Assembly (NCBI GenBank): GCA_947428835.1
Contig: CANENE010000009.1
Location: forward strand, 1-64,000
Reading direction: 5' to 3'
Length of the DNA: 64,000 nucleotides
DNA from: an uncultured bacterium
Lineage (GTDB): Bacteria; Cyanobacteriota; Vampirovibrionia; Gastranaerophilales; Gastranaerophilaceae
Shown: one piece after another, positions 54,035 to 62,225 of the stretch
How positions within the stretch are numbered: the stretch's first letter is position 1
Layout of the letters: every line of letters begins with the position of its first letter
Translations under genes and position numbers: made by a program
Notes under the pieces: generated by a model
Databases searched by the model: none
What the model was told of the DNA's origin: nothing
What the model saw: the letters and a program-made list of their open reading frames with translations, nothing else

Positions 54035-54758
54035 TTTCAAATTTCCTTTTCGTTGCACTTTCTATCTCATAAATCGGAAAGTATATCAAAAATTCTGTTT
54101 CAAGATTTTCCTTTGAGCATTGAACATCAATTTTACCATTAACTTTATCTATAAGATTTTTTACAATATAAAGCCCCAAACCGCTTCCTTGCGTTGTTGT
54201 AGAAATATATGAATCCAATCTTGTGAATTTTTCAAAAATTCTTGCTTTATCTTTTTCTTCTATAATTACACCATAATTTTTAATGGAAAAGACTACAAAA
54301 TCCTGCTTTAGAAAAATTTTTATATCAATATTATCTGAATTTTTTGAATATTTGCAGGCATTATCCAAAATATTTAAAAAAATCTGCTCGCTTAAATCCT
54401 TATCGGACAAAAAATACAGAGAACTTTTAGGTTTTTCAATATTAAAATTAAAATCTTTGTAGTTTGATTTTGTGAGCTTTATTGCATTTTGAATGCATTG
54501 GTTAGCTTCAAGCTTTGAAAAAACTGCTTTATTTTCTTTATCTTCAAGCTTTGCAACATTTAAAATATTTTCAGTAAGCTTAATAAGTCTTTCAGATTGA
54601 TTAAGCATAATATTTAAAAACTGCTTCTTTTTATCATCATCGATTTTATCAAAAGAATTTATAAGAGTCTGACAAAACCCCTTTATGCTTGTCAAAGGCG
54701 TTCTTATCTCATGAGATAGCGTAGATATAAATTCTTCTTTTATATTTTGTTCTTTCAT
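54027..54758 (-). CDS. Soluble histidine kinase
   Basis: A 243-residue protein that begins directly in the HisKA domain (SHEIRTP, His about 16) and continues to HATPase with NILDNACKYS, and QGSGLGLYIVK. There is no sensor or membrane segment, so input must come from another protein or the cytosol. It is co-transcribed with the two-receiver regulator downstream and mini-RNase III upstream, spaced 9 bases. Confidence 0.88.
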   Translation of the reverse strand: MKEQNIKEEFISTLSHEIRTPLTSIKGFCQTLINSFDKIDDDKKKQFLNIMLNQSERLIKLTENILNVAKLEDKENKAVFSKLEANQCIQNAIKLTKSNYKDFNFNIEKPKSSLYFLSDKDLSEQIFLNILDNACKYSKNSDNIDIKIFLKQDFVVFSIKNYGVIIEEKDKARIFEKFTRLDSYISTTTQGSGLGLYIVKNLIDKVNGKIDVQCSKENLETEFLIYFPIYEIESATKRKFENV

Positions 54759-54767
54759 AAAAACGAC

Positions 54768-55139
54768 TTATATTTCTATTTCTTTTTTTATTATATCAAA
54801 AATTTCATCCAAACGGCTTTTATTATTTAAATATAAATAACCTATAACCGCTTCAAAAGAGGTTGCAAGCGAATGTACTTTCGGGTTATTTTTTTTATTT
54901 ATTGTCATTTTTATATTTCTTGCACGTCTTTGAATTCCAATTTCATCTTCATTGAAATATTTTTCAATTTTTATAATTAAATCCGCCTGAAATTGAGCGC
55001 AGACATATTTTGTAGATAGTTGATGCATTTTATTTTGAAGAGCGGTTTTATCTATAACAACAGACCTTATAAAAAGCTCATATACAGCATCACCTATATA
55101 TGCATAGTGTTTTAAATTGTATTTCAAATCGGATTCCAT
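54768..55139 (-). CDS. mrnC: Mini-ribonuclease III
   Basis: A 123-residue RNase III catalytic domain without a double-stranded RNA-binding domain. The acidic motifs AYIGDAVYE and ATSFEAVIGYLYL are present. Mini-III matures the 23S rRNA ends in other bacteria. I start at the ATG at 55139; the frame extends five codons further to a TTG, but no ribosome binding site is seen for either. It is first in the kinase operon. Confidence 0.85.
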   Translation of the reverse strand: MESDLKYNLKHYAYIGDAVYELFIRSVVIDKTALQNKMHQLSTKYVCAQFQADLIIKIEKYFNEDEIGIQRRARNIKMTINKKNNPKVHSLATSFEAVIGYLYLNNKSRLDEIFDIIKKEIEI

Positions 55140-55223
55140 AAAAAAATAATACAAAAAATGTTACATTTAAGCAATTTTCAATACAAAAAATACTTTATTA
55201 TTTTAAGGAGTTTAATCTTAACA

Positions 55224-56186
55224 ATGTCAGGTGAACAAATTAACAATAAACCAAGTATAATGACCTATGCAGCATTTCCTGCAATAACAACAGGGATAAG
55301 TGCTGCTCACGGTATAACAGGAGCCAGAGGTATTAAAAATGCAATCAAACTCCAAAACCACCAAGGCTTCAAAAAGCTTGCAAATTCAATTGACACCGAC
55401 GTTTTTACAAAAAGCATAAAACTCTCTGAAGAATATGAAAAGCACAAAAGTCTGGTAAAAGATTTTAATAAATGGAACAATAAATTAAAAGCAGTCAAAA
55501 AAGGAAAATTACCTTTAAAAGACAGGTTCTTTAACCTGTTTAGAAAATCAGAAAACAAAATAACAGGTGAAATAATTAAAACCAAAGCAAAAGATGCAAC
55601 AAAAGCACTAAATGGCGCAGATGATGCAATGAATGCCATCCAAACAGGCACAAAAGCTGCCAAAGTTGGAAAAGAAGCACTTGAAGCAGGGTTTAAAGAC
55701 AGCGTTAAATCTCTGTTCAAAAAAGAAATGACAAGCAAATTCAATATGGTTATTACCGCACTGACCCATGTGCCAAAGATTTTTAATACCGTAATTCCAA
55801 CTTTTAAAGAAAAAGGCATTGTAGCAGGGGTCAAAGAAGCAGGAAAAGTAGTTGTTCAGGCAGCAACAGATTTTGTTTCTTATGGCTTGGGAGGTGCTAT
55901 CGGAAGAACCATAGGAGGAGTTATAGGAACTGTTATCTGCCCGGGCGTCGGCTCCGGAATAGGTGCAGCAATCGGCGATATGGTAGGTTCTATGTTTGTT
56001 GGAGGCAAAATTACAAAAACGGTTGATAAAGCAATCGGAGCCGAAGATGAAACACAATCCGACACAATCCAAAATAATCAGGTAAATAACGAAAATTCTC
56101 CTGAACAGCAAGCTCTTATACAGCAGCAGGAACTTCGACAGCAGCTTGCAAAAATGGAAGAAAATAAGCTTTATATGAATATGTAG
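55224..56186 (+). CDS. Glycine-zipper protein of unknown function
   Basis: Start at 55224, 13 bases after an AAGGAG, giving 320 residues; a longer frame begins at 55158. Residues 45-200 are mostly charged and helical. Residues 220-262 form a Gly-rich hydrophobic hairpin (GGAIGRTIGGVIGTVICPG, then GSGIGAAIGDMVG), typical of glycine-zipper segments that insert into or pack against membranes. The C-terminus is rich in Gln. There is no signal peptide. No family can be named. It may be a membrane-active surface or effector-like protein, which is only inference. Confidence 0.75.
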   Translation: MSGEQINNKPSIMTYAAFPAITTGISAAHGITGARGIKNAIKLQNHQGFKKLANSIDTDVFTKSIKLSEEYEKHKSLVKDFNKWNNKLKAVKKGKLPLKDRFFNLFRKSENKITGEIIKTKAKDATKALNGADDAMNAIQTGTKAAKVGKEALEAGFKDSVKSLFKKEMTSKFNMVITALTHVPKIFNTVIPTFKEKGIVAGVKEAGKVVVQAATDFVSYGLGGAIGRTIGGVIGTVICPGVGSGIGAAIGDMVGSMFVGGKITKTVDKAIGAEDETQSDTIQNNQVNNENSPEQQALIQQQELRQQLAKMEENKLYMNM

Positions 56187-56187
56187 T

Positions 56188-56439
56188 CTAATTTATATGC
56201 ACATCAAGCGCTTTAAGATTTTCATACGAAAGCCCTGCTTCAGATAATTCTTCGGCGCTGATTCCAAAAAGGCTTATTGTTTCAATTGCTTCAATATGAT
56301 TTGGGGATTTATTTTCAAATATATTTAAAACCTTGCCTACGGCATCTTCTCTGGTCATAAAATATGTAGAATTTTTGTTTTGAAGTGTTCTTTTTTTACA
56401 TTTGCCCATAAATTTCATTTTGCAATAACAAAATTTCAT
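56188..56439 (-). CDS. Small protein of unknown function
   Basis: An 83-codon frame converging on the glycine-zipper gene with one base between stops. The last 55 residues look protein-like, starting MTREDAVGKVLNIF, with possible helices. The first 27 are Lys and Cys rich and may not be translated. No ribosome binding site supports any of the four ATGs. Confidence 0.45.
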   Translation of the reverse strand: MKFCYCKMKFMGKCKKRTLQNKNSTYFMTREDAVGKVLNIFENKSPNHIEAIETISLFGISAEELSEAGLSYENLKALDVHIN

Positions 56440-56509
56440 TGTAAATAATATATTTCTATATGTAAAAATTTTTTTATTTTTTTTAACAAAATTTTTTATT
56501 TTGATACGT

Positions 56510-56515
56510 TATAAT
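56510..56515 (+). promoter_or_regulatory. TATAAT -10 box for the RelA/SpoT-like gene
   Basis: A perfect TATAAT sits 15 bases before the GAGG-ATG pair at 56520-56532. No convincing -35 box is seen at the right spacing. It makes a very short leader likely. Confidence 0.45.
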
Positions 56516-56529
56516 TAATGAGGCAACTT

Positions 56530-57735
56530 ATGATTAATAATATAACATTCAAAAATTTTGTAAATAATATTCAATACAAAAATAACTCTGCAAACAGAGG
56601 TTATTATCCAAAAAGCAGGCTGGCGCCTCTTGGCTTGGATACTGTATCTTTTACATCCAAACCCCATGGAAATAAACCCGTAGCACGGCAAGGGGGGGGT
56701 GTAGAACCTACCAAAGATACAAAGACCAAGACCTTGAATACAGATTTAATGAATGCCTTTGATAATCTTGCCGTTTGTAAAGAGGTCTACGATAATGCAA
56801 AATTTGCAAGAGATTATTTAAGAAAAACTTTGAATAGAAATTTATCTAATTTTTTAATCAAGAACAATCCAAACGGTTCCATTTCTTCTATTGACATAAG
56901 AATAAAAAGTCCGGATAGCATCAGAGAAAAAATAGCCAGTCAATTGGGCGCCGCGATAACTGCCGATGAACCTTTTGCTTTTAACCCAAATAAAGCAGAG
57001 GAAATCAAAGTGCATTGCACGGATTTAATCGGTGCAAGAATAGTTATGGCAAAAGAAACAAAATCCGAAAGCGGCAAAATTCTAAAAGCCTTATTAAAAG
57101 ATGTTGAAAGCGGCAAGCTGAAAGTAAATAAAATTGAACACTATATAGCTCAAAATGAAAACGATACCGAAGAATACTTTTCTGCAGCTGATTTAAAAGC
57201 CCTTCACAATGCTGCAAATAAACAAAGAGCATCTAAAGGATTGAAGCCGATTGCAGTTGAAACAAAAGCAAAGCCGTCAGGATATATGGCACTTCATCTC
57301 GATATAGACCTTTCAAGCAGTAATTTCAAAGTAAAAGAAAACGGCTACCATGGAGAAATCCAATTTATCGGTCAGGATGTATGCCAGTTTAAAGAACTTG
57401 AAGATTTGTGCTATAAAATAAATGCCGGAAAAGATATCAAAAGCGGCGATTATTCTTATGCTCCTTTTGTAAAATATTTTAAAGAACAGATGAAAAACCC
57501 TGCTTATCCAAATTTAAAAGAAGATTTTGTTCAATATACGAAAAAAGCATTTTTGTTCCAAAAGAAAAAGAAACCGACAAATGACAAAAGCAAATCACAA
57601 CTTCCTTCAATTGAAAATTGCAATATGGAAGGCAAAATCCCATCGGGGCTTGATTTTAGAGTATTAAACAAAATTAAAATCAACTGCGAAAATACTTCCA
57701 AAATAACAAAACAATATACAAATCCCGCAGCATAA
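56530..57735 (+). CDS. RelA/SpoT-like nucleotidyltransferase with G8 tract
   Basis: I start at 56530 (MINNITFKNF), with GAGG 6 bases before it; an ATG 12 bases upstream is in frame but unsupported. Residues 37-43 contain DTVSFTS, a tag-like motif. The RelA/SpoT synthetase pattern follows: RIKSPDSIREK (124-134), DLIGARIV (165-172), KPSGYMALH (248-256) and GEIQ (275-278), then ELEDLCYK. The RT after EIQ is missing. There is no hydrolase, TGS or ACT domain. It is a stand-alone small alarmone-synthetase-like enzyme or toxin. A run of eight G at codons 55-57, before the domain, could switch it on and off. Length 401. Confidence 0.78.
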   Translation: MINNITFKNFVNNIQYKNNSANRGYYPKSRLAPLGLDTVSFTSKPHGNKPVARQGGGVEPTKDTKTKTLNTDLMNAFDNLAVCKEVYDNAKFARDYLRKTLNRNLSNFLIKNNPNGSISSIDIRIKSPDSIREKIASQLGAAITADEPFAFNPNKAEEIKVHCTDLIGARIVMAKETKSESGKILKALLKDVESGKLKVNKIEHYIAQNENDTEEYFSAADLKALHNAANKQRASKGLKPIAVETKAKPSGYMALHLDIDLSSSNFKVKENGYHGEIQFIGQDVCQFKELEDLCYKINAGKDIKSGDYSYAPFVKYFKEQMKNPAYPNLKEDFVQYTKKAFLFQKKKKPTNDKSKSQLPSIENCNMEGKIPSGLDFRVLNKIKINCENTSKITKQYTNPAA

Positions 57736-57825
57736 AATATAAAGCTTTGATAAAGATTCTTTTGTTTTTATTTTAATTGTGTTATCTTATTTTCATTAGA
57801 TAACAGATTTGGAGAATTAATTATT

Positions 57826-59049
57826 ATGTCAAATTCCACGGTAGAAGTAGTTAAAAAATGCTGCTGCGCACAGTTTAATCAACTTGCTTCAAAAGCTGTT
57901 GAAGATATTAAGGCGCGCGCAGGAAAAGAAGGCCAGTTTTTAAATTGGATTGAAGTTTTACCAAACATTGAACTTCAAAATTTAGACAAAATGAATGAAA
58001 TGGTAAAAGCTGCAAAAGGTAATAAATTCACGGACCTTGCTATTCTTGGCATAGGCGGCTCCCGTCATACAACAGAAAATATTACAAAATTATTAGATTT
58101 AGATGATAGAATTCATTTCTTCTCATCAGTTGAACCAACCAGCTTTGACAGATTCATCAAAAAACTTGATTTAGATAAAACATTGTTCCTCGTTGTTTCA
58201 AAATCAGGTACAACATTAGAAACTACAGTCGGCTACGAAAAAACAAAAGCTGCAGTCGAAAAACACCTGGGTTCAAAAGATACATCAAGTAATTTTGTTG
58301 CAATGACAGATAAAAATGCCGAAAAATCAGCACTTAGAAGAATTGTTGAAAGTGGTGAAATCAAACTTTCAGGTTTTGTTCACGACGATGTCGGCGGAAG
58401 ATTTTCAATCTTTGATGATGCAACAATATTTACATTGTTGTTCCTTGGAAAGACAGTTGATGAAGTTAAAGAACTTTTAAGCGCTTCATTGGATGCTCAA
58501 AAAGAATTTTTAAATCCAAATGTAGATGAAAATGAAGCCCTACAACTTGCAAAATTTAATATTAAAGCTAAAAATGCAGGCAAAAGCAGACACTTTGTTG
58601 AATATTTTGGTGACGAATTTTTCGGTACAACTCTTTGGGAAAAACAGTTAAAAAATGAATCACTAAAAGCACGAATTTCAACAGATACAAACGTAGGCCC
58701 CGGGTATCTTCACTATAACGCAGAAGCTGACCTTGATGTTGAAAACACAGATAGCTTCTTTACATTTGTTTATGTAAAAACGGACGATAAAGTAATGAAT
58801 GCTGTTATGGAAGGTGTCATCAGTGCTTATAGTGCACAGCATCCTGTATCTAAAATTGTTTTAGAAGATTTATCTATGAAATCAATTGCAAGATTTATCG
58901 AACTAAAACACTTTGAAACTTTATACACAGGCTGGATTTTAAGAGCAGCAAAAGGCAATATCACTGATTCAAATACAGCACTTGAAGAAGTTTTACAGCC
59001 AAATGTTGAAAAATATAAAAAAGAAGTTAAAAAAGCATTAGCTAAATAA
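57826..59049 (+). CDS. Glucose-6-phosphate isomerase, second and shorter copy
   Basis: A 407-residue SIS-fold protein with GIGGSRHTTENI, VSKSGTTLETT, VGGRFSIFDDATIF and a closing QPNVEKYKK. These match PGI, but the DQHS motif of the first copy is replaced by a YLHYNAEAD segment. The two copies in this window are distant, not a recent duplication. GGAG precedes the start. It may be a second sugar-phosphate isomerase with a different role. A perfect palindrome follows the gene, and a decarboxylase gene lies next. Confidence 0.82.
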   Translation: MSNSTVEVVKKCCCAQFNQLASKAVEDIKARAGKEGQFLNWIEVLPNIELQNLDKMNEMVKAAKGNKFTDLAILGIGGSRHTTENITKLLDLDDRIHFFSSVEPTSFDRFIKKLDLDKTLFLVVSKSGTTLETTVGYEKTKAAVEKHLGSKDTSSNFVAMTDKNAEKSALRRIVESGEIKLSGFVHDDVGGRFSIFDDATIFTLLFLGKTVDEVKELLSASLDAQKEFLNPNVDENEALQLAKFNIKAKNAGKSRHFVEYFGDEFFGTTLWEKQLKNESLKARISTDTNVGPGYLHYNAEADLDVENTDSFFTFVYVKTDDKVMNAVMEGVISAYSAQHPVSKIVLEDLSMKSIARFIELKHFETLYTGWILRAAKGNITDSNTALEEVLQPNVEKYKKEVKKALAK

Positions 59050-59073
59050 CTTTAAAATAAAATCCAAAACATC

Positions 59074-59101
59074 TTTGAGACGGCAATATTGCCGTCTCAA
59101 A
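59074..59101. terminator. Perfect 28-base palindrome after the second isomerase
   Basis: A palindrome of 14 bases on each side, centred between 59087 and 59088, with TTTGAGACGGCAAT as the left arm. The GC-rich core gives a very stable hairpin on either strand. No long T tract follows, so it is a terminator candidate with the A/T ends folded in. Confidence 0.7.
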
Positions 59102-59168
59102 TAATATAAGGGCATATAAAGAAATTATAAAGAAACGCATAAAATAGCTATTTTAGGAGGCAAACAAT

Positions 59169-60806
59169 ATGAAAGCATCGGATTATTTAATTAAAAAACT
59201 TGAAACATTGGGAATTGAAGAAGTTTTTGGGCTACCGGGAGATTTTAATTTCAAAATCATTGAATCCGTTTTAAATAATAAAAATATAAATTGGGTAGGC
59301 TCCACAAACGAACTGAATGCAGGCTACGCTGCAGATGGCTACGCCAGAATTAAAGGCTATAGCGCAATTATTACAACTTTCGGTGTTGGAGAATTATCTG
59401 CAATAAATGCTATAGCAGGGTCAATGGCAGAAAATAATGCTGTTTTAAAAATAGTTGGCGTCCCAAAAACAAAACATATTAAAAATAACACCCTGCTTCA
59501 TCATAATATTGTCGATACTAACAATAAACCAAATTATAAAGCTTTTTACGATGCTTATAAAAATGTTGTTCAAAAAGCCTTCTTTTTATATGAAAAAAAT
59601 ATTAAAAATTCAATTGATAATGCTATAGATACTCTAATTAAATACAAAAAGCCTGTTTATATTGCGCTGCCCGTTGATGTCTGCGATATGGAAATAAAAG
59701 AAAACGAAAAAGATTTTGTCTTAAATATTCCTAAATCAGATAAAAAAGCGGTTGAAAAAGCAGCTGATATGATTATCGAAACAATCAAAAAATCTAAAAA
59801 TCCGATGATTTTAGCAGACATTTTAACTAAAAGGTTTGACGGAAAAGCTGCCTTAAATTCTCTTCTTCAAAGAACAAATATGATATCTTGCGCGCTTTTA
59901 AGAGGAGCAGGTATTATTGAATATAATACTAAAAATTATCTTGGAATTTATGGTGGCACTTTAGATAACAAAAAGGCATATAACATGCTAAATACAAGCG
60001 ATTGCATAATTGAAGCAGGGTGTGTTATATCTGACTTGAATACAATGAATTTTAGCTATAAATCTAAAGGTGATATTATAATTCAGCCTCATTTTACAAT
60101 TGTCAAAGGTAAAAAATTTGATAATATAGAGCTTAAAGATATCTTAGAAGCCTTAGCTCAAAAAATCAATTATATTGAAAAAAAGGAAATCATTAATGAT
60201 TTTTGTTATAAAAAAACAGACATTAAAGCAAGCGATAAATTAAGCTGTGATTATATTTATTCCAAACTTCAGGATTTTTTAAACGATAACGACATTTTTG
60301 TAACAGAAGTGGGACTGATTCCATTTGGGCAAATGCCAATGAAGCTACCTAATAGTATTACTATAGAAAATCAGATGCTTTGGGGTTCAATCGGCTGGGC
60401 AACAGGGGCTGCTGAAGGATGCGCTTTTGCATCTAAAAATGAAAAAAGAAGAACAATTCTTGTGACAGGAGATGGTTCTCATCAGCTAACTGCACAGGAA
60501 ATTTCAACAATGATGAGATATGGCTTGAAGCCGATTATTTTTGTAATTAATAATTCAGGGTATAGTGTTGAAAGAATACTTTGCGATGATGTTGATTATG
60601 AATATAATAATATTGCGCATTGGGACTATAGCCTGCTTCCAAAAGTATTTAAAGGCGACTGCTACGTTGCAAACGCTAAAACTAACGCTGATTTTGATAA
60701 GGCTTTAAAAGAAATTGAAAAAGAAAACGAAGATAAAATGTGTTATATAGAGCTTTTTACAGATTATCTTGATATTCCTTATCTTGCAAAAGGAATTGTA
60801 AAATAA
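59169..60806 (+). CDS. Pyruvate/indolepyruvate decarboxylase-type ThDP enzyme
   Basis: A 545-residue thiamine-diphosphate enzyme with GLPGDFNF (Asp25), TNELNAGYAADGYAR (Glu48), LHHN (His111, His112), GDGSHQLTAQEIS for ThDP binding and NNSGYSVE (Glu about 458). These match the five catalytic residues of Zymomonas pyruvate decarboxylase. It would convert pyruvate, or an aromatic 2-ketoacid, to an aldehyde and CO2. Length is near the usual 550-570. AGGAGG precedes the ATG. Which 2-ketoacid is used cannot be read off. No alcohol dehydrogenase is in view. Confidence 0.9.
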   Translation: MKASDYLIKKLETLGIEEVFGLPGDFNFKIIESVLNNKNINWVGSTNELNAGYAADGYARIKGYSAIITTFGVGELSAINAIAGSMAENNAVLKIVGVPKTKHIKNNTLLHHNIVDTNNKPNYKAFYDAYKNVVQKAFFLYEKNIKNSIDNAIDTLIKYKKPVYIALPVDVCDMEIKENEKDFVLNIPKSDKKAVEKAADMIIETIKKSKNPMILADILTKRFDGKAALNSLLQRTNMISCALLRGAGIIEYNTKNYLGIYGGTLDNKKAYNMLNTSDCIIEAGCVISDLNTMNFSYKSKGDIIIQPHFTIVKGKKFDNIELKDILEALAQKINYIEKKEIINDFCYKKTDIKASDKLSCDYIYSKLQDFLNDNDIFVTEVGLIPFGQMPMKLPNSITIENQMLWGSIGWATGAAEGCAFASKNEKRRTILVTGDGSHQLTAQEISTMMRYGLKPIIFVINNSGYSVERILCDDVDYEYNNIAHWDYSLLPKVFKGDCYVANAKTNADFDKALKEIEKENEDKMCYIELFTDYLDIPYLAKGIVK

Positions 60807-60993
60807 CCATCATTACAAGCATCTTTAGCCTGCGGCAATCTAAAAACAGCAATTAGAAAATTAGCTTTATTACCGTATTAATTTAGTCTTCTTTACTATC
60901 CTCTTTTTTAACCACAAGATTAATTAACTAAATTTTATGTCAAAGCTAGTATTAATTCGTAAAGGCTATTAACTAAAAGAAGAGGTTTAAAAA

Positions 60994-61695
60994 ATGTGTC
61001 AAAATACGATTATGAAAAACGCACAGCAAAAAGACATTAAAGTAGTGATTATAGAGGATTACAAGCTTACAAGAGTAGGCTTAAGATGTGCTTTGAATGA
61101 AATCGAAAACATAAAGGTAGTAGCAGAAAGTGCAAATGCCGAAATGGGACTTGATATCATAAAAGAAGAAAATCCTGATGTTGTTTTGATGGATTTGGGT
61201 CTGCCAGGCATCAATGGTCTTGTTGCAACAAATCAAATAAGACAAATTAATCCGAATGTAAAAATTATCATTCTTACAAGCCACGATAGACAAGAAGAAG
61301 TACTTGCATCACTTGGAAGCGGAGCAAATGCATATTGTCTTAAAGATATTGATCCTATCACATTATCAAATGTCATTAAAAATGTTGCAAAAGGCGCTTG
61401 TTGGATAGATAGCAATGTTGCCCATCTTGCACTTAAATTTTTCCCAAAACCTGAAAATACTGAAATTGTAGGCACAACATCAAATAACGATAACAAAGCA
61501 AAATTAACCGAAAGAGAACAAGAGGTTCTAAAGCTTCTTGTGCAAGGCAAATCGAATACTCAAATTGCACAGGAACTTATCGTTTCGGTGCACACTGCGA
61601 AAGCTCATGTTTGTTCAATTTTACAAAAATTATGCGTTGATGATAGAGTTCAAGCTGCAGTAAAAGCCATTAAAGAAGGGCTTGTTGCCGTATAG
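60994..61695 (+). CDS. NarL/LuxR-type response regulator
   Basis: A receiver domain (about 11-127) with Asp in VVLMDLGLPG and Lys in CLKDID is followed by a LuxR HTH (about 165-225) with LTEREQEVLKLLVQGKSNTQIAQ. The linker holds Asn and Thr. It is 187 bases from the decarboxylase gene and no kinase is adjacent, so the partner is unknown; the soluble kinase at 54027 is one candidate. AGAGG lies upstream of the start. Confidence 0.93.
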   Translation: MCQNTIMKNAQQKDIKVVIIEDYKLTRVGLRCALNEIENIKVVAESANAEMGLDIIKEENPDVVLMDLGLPGINGLVATNQIRQINPNVKIIILTSHDRQEEVLASLGSGANAYCLKDIDPITLSNVIKNVAKGACWIDSNVAHLALKFFPKPENTEIVGTTSNNDNKAKLTEREQEVLKLLVQGKSNTQIAQELIVSVHTAKAHVCSILQKLCVDDRVQAAVKAIKEGLVAV

Positions 61696-61714
61696 GTGAT
61701 TGATAGTCAAAATT

Positions 61715-61751
61715 AAAGGAAGAGGGTTATTTAATAATGCCCTCTTCTTTT
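61715..61751. terminator. Bidirectional terminator between regulator genes
   Basis: AAAGGAAGAGGG (61715-61726) pairs with CCCTCTTCTTTT (61740-61751), 12 pairs with one G-T. It lies between the convergent LuxR-type and XRE genes and overlaps the end of the XRE coding region. Confidence 0.7.
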
Positions 61752-62026
61752 AATACTTTTTTGATTTCCAAAACAAGATTTTCTCTATCTTGCCTGAAGC
61801 TATCTTCATTGTACATTTTACCCAAACCTGAGACAAACCAATTAAGATTAACATTTAAATTTTTATGCAATTGCATAAATAAAGTTGCAGAAGGGGTTCT
61901 TTCTCCTCTTTCGTAACATACGATTGTTGCAGCCGGAATATTTATCTTTTCAGAAAACTTAGCTACCGATAAACCCATATCCTTCCTTATTTTCTTCAAA
62001 TTTTCCTGTAAGATAATTGTCTCCAT
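61727..62026 (-). CDS. XRE-family transcriptional regulator
   Basis: A 99-residue HTH_3 protein (HTH about 8-62: NLKKIRKDMGLSVAKFSEKI, then TIVCYERGERTPSATLF). The C-terminal helices may dimerise. It faces the second prepilin gene across 228 bases, as the other XRE gene faces the first prepilin, although the two XRE proteins are not close relatives. Two TGCAATTG sites lie in the intergenic region and a third in its own coding region. Confidence 0.88.
   Translation of the reverse strand: METIILQENLKKIRKDMGLSVAKFSEKINIPAATIVCYERGERTPSATLFMQLHKNLNVNLNWFVSGLGKMYNEDSFRQDRENLVLEIKKVLKEEGIIK
61862..61879. promoter_or_regulatory. Intragenic operator candidate, 18-base palindrome
   Basis: TTTATGCAATTGCATAAA is a perfect palindrome containing the TGCAATTGCA core found again 190 bases away. 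It lies inside the XRE coding region, where it encodes Met-Gln-Leu-His-Lys on the minus strand. Confidence 0.4.
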
Positions 62027-62060
62027 TTATACCCCAAATAAATTAAGTTTTGTAAATATA

Positions 62061-62070
62061 TGCAATTGCA
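62061..62070. promoter_or_regulatory. Operator candidate TGCAATTGCA
   Basis: A perfect 10-base palindrome between the XRE gene and the prepilin promoter. It is 23 bases (about two DNA turns) from the related site at 62084. It is next to the -35 region (62072-62077). Confidence 0.5.
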
Positions 62071-62071
62071 C

Positions 62072-62099
62072 TTGATTTTTTATTGCAATTGTATATAAT
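62072..62099 (+). promoter_or_regulatory. Promoter for the second prepilin
   Basis: TTGATT (62072-62077), 16 bases, TATAAT (62094-62099). The -10 box is perfect and the -35 box is moderate. The site TGCAATTGTA abuts the -10 box, so bound repressor would block polymerase. It would give a leader of about 150 bases. Confidence 0.6.
62084..62093. promoter_or_regulatory. Operator candidate TGCAATTGTA, next to the -10 box
   Basis: One base differs from the perfect palindrome TGCAATTGCA. It directly adjoins TATAAT. With the site at 62061 it makes a tandem pair. Confidence 0.5.
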
Positions 62100-62144
62100 T
62101 AAAAGTGTAAGAGTAGTTTTTTTATTATTAACTATACCACACAA

Positions 62145-62225
62145 ATGGAGAAATTTGGCAATATTTTGCCTTATTTTTTGATGCCTTTTTGGCGTAATTT
62201 CAATATCTATGAATTCGTAATGTAA
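62145..62225 (+). other. Leader region with a 26-codon frame and a hairpin
   Basis: Between the promoter and the prepilin lies a frame of 26 codons with no ribosome binding site. Within it GGCAA-TATT-TTGCC forms a hairpin followed by TTATTTTTT, which resembles a weak terminator. Control by attenuation is possible but not shown. Confidence 0.25.

Noticed and set aside
55307..56111. Two long minus-strand frames opposite the glycine-zipper gene
   Set aside because: They mirror the Gly and Ala rich coding strand, and neither has a ribosome binding site.
59074..59101. 28-base palindrome as an attachment site or origin element
   Set aside because: Position directly after a gene and stem stability fit a transcription terminator better.
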